Positions 1 to 4,642 of a stretch of 5,157 bases of DNA are shown in pieces. How positions within the stretch are numbered: the first letter of the stretch is position 1; each line of letters starts with the position of its first letter. The notes under the pieces are model-generated. The model made no database searches and was not told where the DNA came from. It saw nothing but the letters and a program-made list of their open reading frames with translations. The stretch is taken from positions 1-5,157 of the forward strand of contig JANMDM010000283.1 of NCBI GenBank assembly GCA_031376305.1, given 5' to 3'. The position numbers were made by a program, and so were the translations under genes. The DNA is from TMP-24 sp031376305. GTDB lineage: Bacteria > Pseudomonadota > Alphaproteobacteria > Rhodobacterales > Rhodobacteraceae.

Positions 1-2
1 CG

Positions 3-1166
3 CTTTTGTGGTACGGCTCCGACAAGCCCGACCTCAGGAACCCGATCAAGATGCAGGTGGTCAGCGAGCATTTCGCCGGGTCCGGCTTTGCGATCTTTGC
101 GAAATTGCTGGAGACCCCCGGCAACGAGGTGCGCGCCATTCCGGCCCCCACTGGCGGTTCCCGCAAGTTCTGCGACCGGATGAATGCCTTTGCGCAGAAG
201 GAAGGCCTGCCGGGGATGGGCTATATCTTCTGGCGCGAGCGTAACAATGTTTCTGCTTTTGCTCAGGCACTGAAGGGTGCTGTCAGCGCACTTCAGGCCA
301 CATTTGGCGGCCCAAAGGAAAGAGCCGAAGCAGAATTGAAGCTTCGTCAATTGGCCAAAGACAACGATGATCTGATGCCGTCTCTTACGGCGGAGGAAAA
401 GAATTCGGTGTTTGATCGGATTGAAAGTGCACGGGAAGCGGGTAACCATACGCGAGCCAATTTCCTGATGGACGCCTACTTTGGAGAGTTCGAAGCCGCC
501 GGCCCCCTGGCCAAGAACATCGGTCCCGAACGCACCGAAGCGATCCGCCAACAACTCGGCCTTGGTATCGGCGACGCCGCCTTCTTCCTTGGCGGCAACC
601 CTGCAACCTTCGAGGCCGTCGCCGGACGGGCGCGCAACGAGATCGGCCGCGAGCTGGAACTGACCGAGGAAAACTGCTTCCGCTTCGCCTGGATCGTCGA
701 TTTCCCGCTTTATGAAAAAACCGACGACGGCAAGATCGACTTTTCCCACAACCCCTTCTCGATGCCGCAGGGCGGGCTTGAGGCGCTGTCGGGCGATCCG
801 CTGCAGGTGCTGGGCTATCAGTATGACCTCGCCTGCAATGGCTATGAGCTGCTGTCCGGCGCGATCCGCAACCACAAGCCCGAGATCATGTTCAAGGCTT
901 TTGAACTGGCTGGGTATCCGCAAGAGGAGGTCGAGAAGCGCTTTGGCGGTATGGTCAAGGCCTTCAAATATGGCGCGCCGCCCCACGGTGGCTGTGCGGC
1001 AGGGATTGACCGGATCGTCATGCTGCTCGCAGACGAGCAAAACATCCGTCAGGTGATCATGTTCCCGATGAACCAGCAGGCCTGCGATCTGATGATGGGG
1101 GCGCCAAGCGAGCCTTTGAACGAACAGTTGCGCGATCTGCGGCTGCGGGTCGTTCATAAAGAGTGA
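3..1166 (+). CDS. aspS: Aspartyl-tRNA synthetase, C-terminal part (5' end outside window)
   Basis: Class II aminoacyl-tRNA synthetase that charges tRNA with aspartate in the cytoplasm; in alphaproteobacteria lacking AsnRS it is usually the non-discriminating form that also makes Asp-tRNA(Asn) for GatCAB, but the N-terminal residues that decide this are outside the window. The reading frame is open from the left edge and begins at the family motif YGSDKPDLRNP, so roughly 280 residues (anticodon-binding domain, motifs 1 and 2) are missing. Visible parts are the GAD insertion domain, the block FAWIVDFPLYEK, HNPFSMPQGG, the catalytic block YQYDLACNGYELLSGAIRNH, and motif 3 GGCAAGIDRIVMLL with its ATP-binding arginine at 1011-1013, then the usual end FPMNQQACDLMMGAPSEP. 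Between FWRE and EAAGPLAKNIG, where relatives have only a few residues, about 80 extra residues are present in frame (separate entry). With them the full protein would be about 670 residues instead of about 590. It stops at TGA and is followed by a terminator hairpin. Confidence 0.97.
   Translation, partial: LLWYGSDKPDLRNPIKMQVVSEHFAGSGFAIFAKLLETPGNEVRAIPAPTGGSRKFCDRMNAFAQKEGLPGMGYIFWRERNNVSAFAQALKGAVSALQATFGGPKERAEAELKLRQLAKDNDDLMPSLTAEEKNSVFDRIESAREAGNHTRANFLMDAYFGEFEAAGPLAKNIGPERTEAIRQQLGLGIGDAAFFLGGNPATFEAVAGRARNEIGRELELTEENCFRFAWIVDFPLYEKTDDGKIDFSHNPFSMPQGGLEALSGDPLQVLGYQYDLACNGYELLSGAIRNHKPEIMFKAFELAGYPQEEVEKRFGGMVKAFKYGAPPHGGCAAGIDRIVMLLADEQNIRQVIMFPMNQQACDLMMGAPSEPLNEQLRDLRLRVVHKE
240..491 (+). 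other. In-frame ~80-codon insertion in the GAD domain of AspRS
   Basis: The segment begins just after GYIFWRE and ends just before EAAGPLAKNIG, two blocks that sit almost next to each other in the bacterial AspRS sequences I know. The extra residues are mostly polar and charged and look helical: one alanine-rich stretch (AFAQALKGAVSALQATF), a charged stretch (KERAEAELKLRQLAKDNDD) and a third (LTAEEKNSVFDRIESAREAG). There is no stop codon, no intein-like Cys start or His-Asn end, and no obvious terminal repeat. Counted by hand, 241-480 is about 51% GC while nearby 60-base blocks are 60-70%. About 43 of its 84 codons end in A or T, against 7 of 40 just upstream and 11 of 40 just downstream, with codons such as AGA, CGA, CTT and TCT. 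I infer a foreign in-frame acquisition; exact edges are uncertain by a few codons. I do not recognise its source. Confidence 0.75.
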
Positions 1167-1187
1167 ACCGGGATTGTTGTCGCTGAC

Positions 1188-1222
1188 AAAAACGCCCGGA
1201 GAGACCTCCGGGCGTTCTTGTT
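1188..1222. terminator. Bidirectional intrinsic terminator between aspS and the small membrane protein gene
   Basis: A perfect GC-rich hairpin has arms 1191-1201 (aacgcccggag) and 1206-1216 (ctccgggcgtt), 11 bp each, with a 4-base loop. On the plus strand it begins 24 bases after the aspS stop and is followed by a T-rich run (gttcttgtta). On the minus strand the hairpin runs into TTTTT (plus-strand A run 1188-1192), so it can also end transcription of the convergent small gene at 1294-1422. The minus-strand U tract is the better of the two. Confidence 0.88.
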
Positions 1223-1293
1223 ATCGATGAAACCCGCCATGTGACCGGGGGTCGCGGGCGATCCCCAACCGTGCGATTGGGTGAAATGCCCGG

Positions 1294-1422
1294 TTACAGA
1301 TGCGTCGCTGCAGTGGCGGCAATTGACACCGCAAGGGTCAGCGCACCCAAGGCGAATACGGCCCAGTGGGCGGCGCGGGTCATCCGTTCATTGGTGGCGA
1401 TGCGAATAATGTTGTCTACCAT
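1294..1422 (-). CDS. Small single-pass membrane protein, 42 aa, unknown function
   Basis: The frame starts at ATG (1422-1420) and ends at TAA (1296-1294). A GGAG Shine-Dalgarno lies 6 bases upstream of the ATG. The product starts MVDNIIRIATNERMTRAAH, a polar, positively charged N-terminus, then has a hydrophobic run WAVFALGALTLAVSIAATAA (about residues 20-39) long enough for one membrane helix, and ends in THL. The basic N-terminus suggests that end stays in the cytoplasm. It is too short for routine ORF cut-offs. A hairpin with a U tract for this strand lies about 75 bases downstream. I do not recognise a named family. An overlapping plus-strand frame has no ribosome binding site and an unlikely composition, so I prefer this one. 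Small inner-membrane proteins of this sort are common in Rhodobacterales, but no function can be read from the sequence. Confidence 0.65.
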   Translation of the reverse strand: MVDNIIRIATNERMTRAAHWAVFALGALTLAVSIAATAATHL

Positions 1423-1428
1423 CTGAAT

Positions 1429-1432
1429 CTCC
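1429..1432 (-). promoter_or_regulatory. Ribosome binding site of the 42-aa protein gene
   Basis: CTCC on the plus strand reads GGAG on the minus strand, inside CGGAGA, 6 bases before the ATG at 1422. It is the main evidence that the short frame is translated. Confidence 0.6.
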
Positions 1433-1597
1433 GTTTCGGGTACGGGCGGTGTAGAAATCTATGGGAACAAACTGGCAGTGAATTGCGGCGCGATTTGGGA
1501 AAGCCTTGGACCATCGCAGGGCATTTTTTGGCGTCTTGTGGGCCGCTGTGCACAATGCCAGTCTGGCCCGATCGCAGCCTGGGTTGGCGGCAGATGA
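1433..1597. promoter_or_regulatory. Divergent intergenic region, presumed promoters for the small gene and the acetyltransferase
   Basis: The region separates two divergently transcribed genes and so must hold their promoters unless transcription arrives from elsewhere. I see no protein-coding signal in it: overlapping frames are shadows without ribosome binding sites. A T6 run lies at 1524-1529. A weak sigma70-like pair for the plus strand is TTGGCG (1528-1533) and ACAATG (1552-1557) with an 18-base spacer, which is too poor to call with confidence. No clear operator repeat is visible. Confidence 0.3.
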
Positions 1598-1606
1598 GGG
1601 GGAGGT
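1598..1606 (+). promoter_or_regulatory. Ribosome binding site of the GNAT acetyltransferase gene
   Basis: A strong purine run, ggggga followed by gg, ends about 6 bases before ATG 1612-1614. It fixes this start against other in-frame candidates. Confidence 0.75.
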
Positions 1607-1611
1607 AGCAT

Positions 1612-2325
1612 ATGGGCCTGAAACGAGAGGTTGGTTGGTCCGTCGGCGATTGGACCCCCCCGCCTGCGCCCGAGGCACTGGTTCTGGAGGGGACATTTGC
1701 CCGCTTGGAGCGGCTGAACGGCGCCGCCCATGCTGCCGACCTTCATGCCGCAAATCAGGTCGATGGGCGGATATGGGACTATTTGGGCTATGGCCCCTTT
1801 GCGACTGAGTTCGCCTACCGCCTTTGGGCCGATGGTATGGCTGGGCAGACTGATCCCTATTTTTATGCGCTTGTTGACCGTGCCACTGGCAAGGCGGGCG
1901 GCGTTGCCAGCTATTTGCGCGTCACCCCTGCGGCGGGCTCGATCGAAGTGGGGCATATCAACCTTGCGCCGGTCTTGCAGGGCAGTCGTATTGCCACCGA
2001 GGCGATGTTTCTGATGATGTCTTGGGTTTTTGCGGTGGGCTATCGTCGGTATGAATGGAAATGCGACGCGCTGAATCTGCCGTCGCGCCGCGCGGCGGAA
2101 CGCTTTGGCTTCACCTATGAGGGGGTGTTTCGCCAGCATATGGTCTATAAGGGCCGCAATCGCGATACCGCCTGGTTCGCGGTGATTGATGCGGATTGGC
2201 CCGCCCTGCGCAGCGCTTACCAGCGCTGGCTGGCCCCCGACAACTTTGATGCCAATGGTCAGCAACGCTCCCGTCTGTCGGACGTCATCCATCCGCTGCT
2301 TTCGGCCCGCGACCCGGTGTTTTAG
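1612..2325 (+). CDS. GNAT family N-acetyltransferase (RimJ/RimL-like)
   Basis: Predicted cytoplasmic acetyltransferase using acetyl-CoA; the acceptor is not known. The 237-residue length fits the RimJ/RimL-like subgroup. Visible family blocks are IWDYLGYGPF (55-63), DPYFYALVDRATGKAGGVASYLR (81-103, the beta strands before motif A), IEVGHINLAP (111-120), the acetyl-CoA-binding region LQGSRIATEAMFLMM (122-136), YRRYEWKCDALNLPS (144-158), and ERFGFTYEGVFRQ (163-175) followed by KGRNRDTAWF (180-189). The run from YRRYEWKCDALN to GRNRDTAWF is typical of a well-conserved bacterial and fungal acetyltransferase group. RimJ proteins acetylate the N-terminus of a ribosomal protein, but many paralogues act on small molecules, so a substrate should not be assumed. 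A strong ribosome binding site supports the start. It stands alone: the gene on the left is divergent, and the response regulator on the right is convergent, 43 bases away. Confidence 0.93.
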   Translation: MGLKREVGWSVGDWTPPPAPEALVLEGTFARLERLNGAAHAADLHAANQVDGRIWDYLGYGPFATEFAYRLWADGMAGQTDPYFYALVDRATGKAGGVASYLRVTPAAGSIEVGHINLAPVLQGSRIATEAMFLMMSWVFAVGYRRYEWKCDALNLPSRRAAERFGFTYEGVFRQHMVYKGRNRDTAWFAVIDADWPALRSAYQRWLAPDNFDANGQQRSRLSDVIHPLLSARDPVF

Positions 2326-2368
2326 GCGTCCTGCGCCCGCACTGACATGGCTCAGCGTCGGCGGCATT

Positions 2369-3070
2369 TCAAAACGCGGCCCCCATCGCCAGCCTGTCGC
2401 GGACCAAGCCGCTGATCCGCTTCAATCCCTGCCGGTGGTCGCGGACCAGATCGCGCGCCGCGTCTTCCAATGGTTGGTCATGGGCGCTGGCGGCGATCCC
2501 CGACAGGAATTGCCCGATATAGGCCAGCGCATCGTCATCGGGCACGCCCCCCAACAGCGCGGCCACATGCGCCAGGTCATCGCGCAGCGCAATCTGGTCG
2601 GGCTCGATCCGGTCACCCTGTTCGGCAACCCCCACCGGCTTCGGGCTGCCTTGTGGCAGGGCGGCCAAGACCGTGGCCTGAAATCGCGCCAGACTTTCGA
2701 TCGGCTTGGCCAGGAATCCATCCGCCCCGGCGGCCATCGCCTGGGGTGCAAGGTCGGCGTCGCCACTTGTTCCCAAAAGCACCGGCACGCGCGGGCTGGT
2801 CCGCGCAAGGTCGGCGATCAGATCGGCCCCCGACCCATCGGGCAGGCCAAGATCGACGATCACGATCGTCGGCCGATACGTCTGCAAATGTCTTCGCGCC
2901 GAGCGCAGACAATCGGCCCGCCGGATCCGCGCCCCGGACCGCAGACACAAAAGCCGCATCGCTTCGCAGGCGAACCGGCTGTCTTCGACGACCAACACCG
3001 TCAGCCCCAAAAGCGGTCGCCCCGGCTGCGGCCCGCGGGTCGAAAGAAAGTCCGTCAGATCATCGCCCAT
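2369..3070 (-). CDS. Response regulator: receiver domain plus uncharacterised helical C-terminus
   Basis: Two-component signalling protein of 233 residues. The receiver domain covers about 23-140 and has all key residues: the acidic pair E29-D30 in VLVVEDS, the phospho-acceptor D73 in IVIVDLGLPDGSG, T101 in LLGTSGD, and K122 in FLAKPI. A short leader (1-22) precedes it. The remainder (about 150-233) is helix-rich, polar and alanine/aspartate-rich. I see no helix-turn-helix, GGDEF, EAL, HD-GYP or histidine kinase motif in it, nor a convincing Hpt motif: the only candidate is H212 in DHRQGLKR, which lacks the HxLKG pattern. The start is ATG at 3070-3068 with GGAGG six bases upstream (plus strand 3077-3081). 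No histidine kinase gene is in view, so it is an orphan here. Its output is unknown; it may act by protein-protein contact. The long plus-strand frames over this gene are antisense shadows. Confidence 0.93.
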   Translation of the reverse strand: MGDDLTDFLSTRGPQPGRPLLGLTVLVVEDSRFACEAMRLLCLRSGARIRRADCLRSARRHLQTYRPTIVIVDLGLPDGSGADLIADLARTSPRVPVLLGTSGDADLAPQAMAAGADGFLAKPIESLARFQATVLAALPQGSPKPVGVAEQGDRIEPDQIALRDDLAHVAALLGGVPDDDALAYIGQFLSGIAASAHDQPLEDAARDLVRDHRQGLKRISGLVRDRLAMGAAF

Positions 3071-3076
3071 GGCGCG

Positions 3077-3081
3077 CCTCC
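3077..3081 (-). promoter_or_regulatory. Ribosome binding site of the response regulator gene
   Basis: CCTCC on the plus strand gives GGAGG on the minus strand, 6 bases before ATG at 3070. It is a near-consensus site that settles the start. Confidence 0.75.
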
Positions 3082-3224
3082 TTGCGGTTTCGGGCCTCGT
3101 CGGGGTGAGCCTAGGCGGAAACTCCCTAACGCTTGGTGAACACGGATGCCGCCACTGCGGCGTTGCAGCGCTTGCGCTGCCTGCGGCGTCTGGTCATAAC
3201 TTCGCCTGCATCGCAGCCCCTGCC
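3082..3224. promoter_or_regulatory. Divergent intergenic region between response regulator and epimerase genes
   Basis: About 165 bases lie between two divergent start codons and presumably contain both promoters. I see no convincing -35/-10 pair for either direction. The clearest structure is the inverted repeat at 3165-3180 (separate entry). A long plus-strand frame runs through the region into the epimerase, but its translation here lacks family similarity and the ribosome binding site lies just before 3237. Confidence 0.4.
3165..3180. repeat. Short inverted repeat, possible operator
   Basis: Two perfect 7-base arms, gcagcgc and gcgctgc, are separated by two bases. It lies about 57 bases upstream of the epimerase ATG and about 95 bases from the response regulator ATG, a position suited to a dimeric regulator. 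In GC-rich DNA a repeat this short can occur by chance. Confidence 0.35.
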
Positions 3225-3228
3225 GGAG
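3225..3228 (+). promoter_or_regulatory. Ribosome binding site of the epimerase gene
   Basis: GGAG lies 8 bases before ATG 3237-3239. It decides the start, because the same frame stays open for more than 500 bases upstream as an antisense shadow of the response regulator. Confidence 0.65.
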
Positions 3229-3236
3229 ACCCCGCC

Positions 3237-3641
3237 ATGATCGGACGCCTGAACCACGTTGCCATCGCCGTTCCCGATCTTGACGCCGCCGTGGCGCAAT
3301 ACCGTGGCACGCTTGGCGCACAGGTCCGCCCCCCGCAAGACGAGCCGGATCACGGCGTGACGGTGGTCTTCATCGATCTGCCCAATACCAAGATCGAGCT
3401 TTTGTATCCCTTGGGTGAAAACTCCCCCATCAACGGCTTTCTCGAAAAGAATCCGGCCGGCGGCATCCATCATATCTGCTATGAGGTTGACGATATTCTG
3501 GCCGCCCGTGACCGGCTGCAAGCCGAAGGCGCGCGGATTTTGGGCAGCGGCGCGCCGAAGATCGGCGCGCATGGCAAACCGGTGCTGTTCTTGCACCCCA
3601 AAGATTTTAACGGCTGCCTGATCGAGCTGGAGCAAGTCTGA
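3237..3641 (+). CDS. mce: Methylmalonyl-CoA epimerase
   Basis: Interconverts (2R)- and (2S)-methylmalonyl-CoA, linking propionyl-CoA carboxylation (or the ethylmalonyl-CoA pathway) to methylmalonyl-CoA mutase and succinyl-CoA. It is a cytoplasmic VOC-fold metalloenzyme. The 134 residues are full length for the family. Two VOC repeats are visible: LNHVAIAVPDLDAAVAQYR at the N-terminus, and GGIHHICYEVDDI (75-87) with KIGAHGKPVLFLHPKD (108-123). Expected metal ligands by alignment are H7, E54 (in TKIELL), H79 and E130 (in LIELEQ). The blocks DHGVTVVFIDLPNTKIELLYPLG and KIGAHGKPV closely resemble the human and bacterial enzymes. The start follows from the GGAG site and from the family N-terminus MIGRLNHVAIAV. 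It overlaps the next gene by one base (TGATG), so the two are probably translationally coupled. Mutase and propionyl-CoA carboxylase genes are not in the window. Confidence 0.96.
   Translation: MIGRLNHVAIAVPDLDAAVAQYRGTLGAQVRPPQDEPDHGVTVVFIDLPNTKIELLYPLGENSPINGFLEKNPAGGIHHICYEVDDILAARDRLQAEGARILGSGAPKIGAHGKPVLFLHPKDFNGCLIELEQV
3550..3570. repeat. Inverted repeat inside the epimerase coding region
   Basis: Perfect 9-base arms, gcgcgccga and tcggcgcgc, are separated by three bases (aga), giving a potentially stable RNA hairpin. It encodes the end of SGAPKIGA, and KIGAHGKP is a conserved family block, so the sequence is at least partly explained by coding constraint with GC-rich codons. Confidence 0.5.
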
Positions 3642-3925
3642 TGAGCATCACGGGTGCCATCATCCTGTTCGCCGTGCTGTGGTTTGTGGTGTTTCTCATC
3701 GTGCTGCCGATCCGCTTCCAAAGCCAGTCGGACGCGGGGCATGTGGTGCCGGGCACCCCGGCTTCGGCCCCCGCTGGCGATGTCGTGGCCGCCAAGGCCA
3801 AGATCACCACGGTGATAGCGGTGGTACTGTGGGGGATTATCGCCGGAGTGATCTTTTCAGGGGTGATTTCGATCCGCGATCTGGACTGGTTCCACCGGCT
3901 GGCCCCCGAAGTGCCAACGAATTAG
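3641..3925 (+). CDS. DUF1467 family small membrane protein
   Basis: A 94-residue inner-membrane protein of unknown function. It has two hydrophobic segments, about residues 5-24 (GAIILFAVLWFVVFLIVLP) and about 56-77 (TTVIAVVLWGIIAGVIFSGVI), joined by a polar linker containing VVPGTPASAPAG, a segment characteristic of DUF1467. The family is mainly alphaproteobacterial and, as I recall, is often found next to methylmalonyl-CoA epimerase. Its ATG shares its A with the epimerase TGA stop, so translation is probably coupled to that gene. The last codon overlaps the stop codon of the convergent EI24 gene: TAG here at 3923-3925, TAA on the other strand at 3924-3922. No hairpin terminator separates them. 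No enzymatic role can be read from the sequence. Confidence 0.9.
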   Translation: MSITGAIILFAVLWFVVFLIVLPIRFQSQSDAGHVVPGTPASAPAGDVVAAKAKITTVIAVVLWGIIAGVIFSGVISIRDLDWFHRLAPEVPTN

Positions 3926-4629
3926 CCTTGCCCCCTCTGTCCAAACGGCGCGAGGCGGTGGAACAAATGGGTGAACGTCGCCACTCCCAGCACGGGGATC
4001 AGCAAGTTGATAAAGGGTAACGACAAGGGGGCAGCCATCAGCATTCCGGCCAGCCAGATCTTGCCCGAGTAGTGTTTGCGCAATGCCTTTGCCGCCTTGC
4101 GGTCCATGCGCCGCATGGCGACGGTCTGGAAATACTCGCGCCCGAGCAGATAGCCGTTGACCGCCCAGAACAGCAGCGGGGCGAATGGCCCGACCAATCC
4201 ATAGGCCAAAAGCGCCAGCAAATTGACCGCCACCAGAACGCCGAAGAAATTCACTGATCCGATAAGGCCGTCAAAAAATCCTTGCCGCGCCACTTGGGGC
4301 AGCGCGGGGTAGTGGCGATCTTCGACCGCCTGGGCCACGTCGTCGAGGAACATCCCCGAAAACAACGCCGCCACCGGCACCATCAAAAATACCGACAGGC
4401 CGATCATCAGCAGGATCGACCCCCAGCCCAACAGATCCTTGACCCAATGCACCTCGCCAACCCAAGGCAGGGTCAACGCGTCGGGCGTTGCCCAGTCAAC
4501 CAGTTGCACCACGCCCGCGTAAACCCCGACCAACAGCGCCAAAGACAAAGCCGCGCCCAAAGCCATGACCTTCAGGAAGCGGCGGTCGGTCATCTGACCC
4601 AAAGCCGCAAAGAACGACGCCCAGATCAC
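3922..4629 (-). CDS. EI24 domain-containing (CysZ-like) integral membrane protein
   Basis: A 235-residue polytopic inner-membrane protein of the EI24 superfamily, which includes the sulfate permease CysZ; whether this member transports sulfate is not shown. Hydrophobic segments lie at about 20-44, 69-95, 126-148, 150-165 (weaker) and 191-218. The block NGYLLGREYFQTVAMRR (158-174) is a family signature, and the N-terminus resembles relatives that begin with a short helix ending FFxALGQ. I chose GTG at 4629-4627 as start, reading MIWASFFAALGQ. A TTG two codons upstream (4635) is also in frame, but the only weak Shine-Dalgarno (GGA, 4640-4638) lies 8 bases before the GTG and only 2 before the TTG. 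It begins 13 bases after the nitroreductase stop and is probably co-transcribed with it. Its own stop overlaps that of the DUF1467 gene. Confidence 0.88.
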   Translation of the reverse strand: MIWASFFAALGQMTDRRFLKVMALGAALSLALLVGVYAGVVQLVDWATPDALTLPWVGEVHWVKDLLGWGSILLMIGLSVFLMVPVAALFSGMFLDDVAQAVEDRHYPALPQVARQGFFDGLIGSVNFFGVLVAVNLLALLAYGLVGPFAPLLFWAVNGYLLGREYFQTVAMRRMDRKAAKALRKHYSGKIWLAGMLMAAPLSLPFINLLIPVLGVATFTHLFHRLAPFGQRGQG

Positions 4630-4642
4630 TGCCAAGGTCCGA

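Noticed and set aside
240..491. Intein or group I/II intron as explanation of the AspRS insertion
   Set aside because: It is too short for an intein, lacks the Cys/Ser start and His-Asn end, and as an uninterrupted in-frame coding segment without visible intron structure it does not look like an intron.
1241..1426. Plus-strand 61-codon frame overlapping the small membrane protein gene
   Set aside because: It has no Shine-Dalgarno and no recognisable feature; the opposite strand has a ribosome binding site, a membrane helix and a terminator.
1459..2367. Long minus-strand open frame (302 codons) opposite the acetyltransferase
   Set aside because: It lies antisense to a well-supported GNAT gene; its translation is rich in Pro, Arg, Gln and His with no family motif and there is no ribosome binding site. 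It is a GC-rich shadow.
2326..2368. Possible terminator between the convergent acetyltransferase and response regulator genes
   Set aside because: Only imperfect short pairings are visible and there is no T tract on either strand, so I could not support a terminator call.
2186..3139. Long plus-strand open frames (317 and 212 codons) over the response regulator
   Set aside because: They are antisense to a receiver domain with all catalytic residues, and their translations are Arg/Pro-rich without motifs.
2706..3236. N-terminal extension of the epimerase frame
   Set aside because: The frame is open, but the added residues are antisense to the response regulator and unlike any epimerase; a GGAG site and the family N-terminus fix the start at 3237.
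3550..3570. Hairpin inside the epimerase gene as a regulatory RNA element
   Set aside because: The arms encode part of a conserved protein block (KIGA) in GC-rich codons, so chance plus coding constraint explains it adequately; it is kept only as a repeat.
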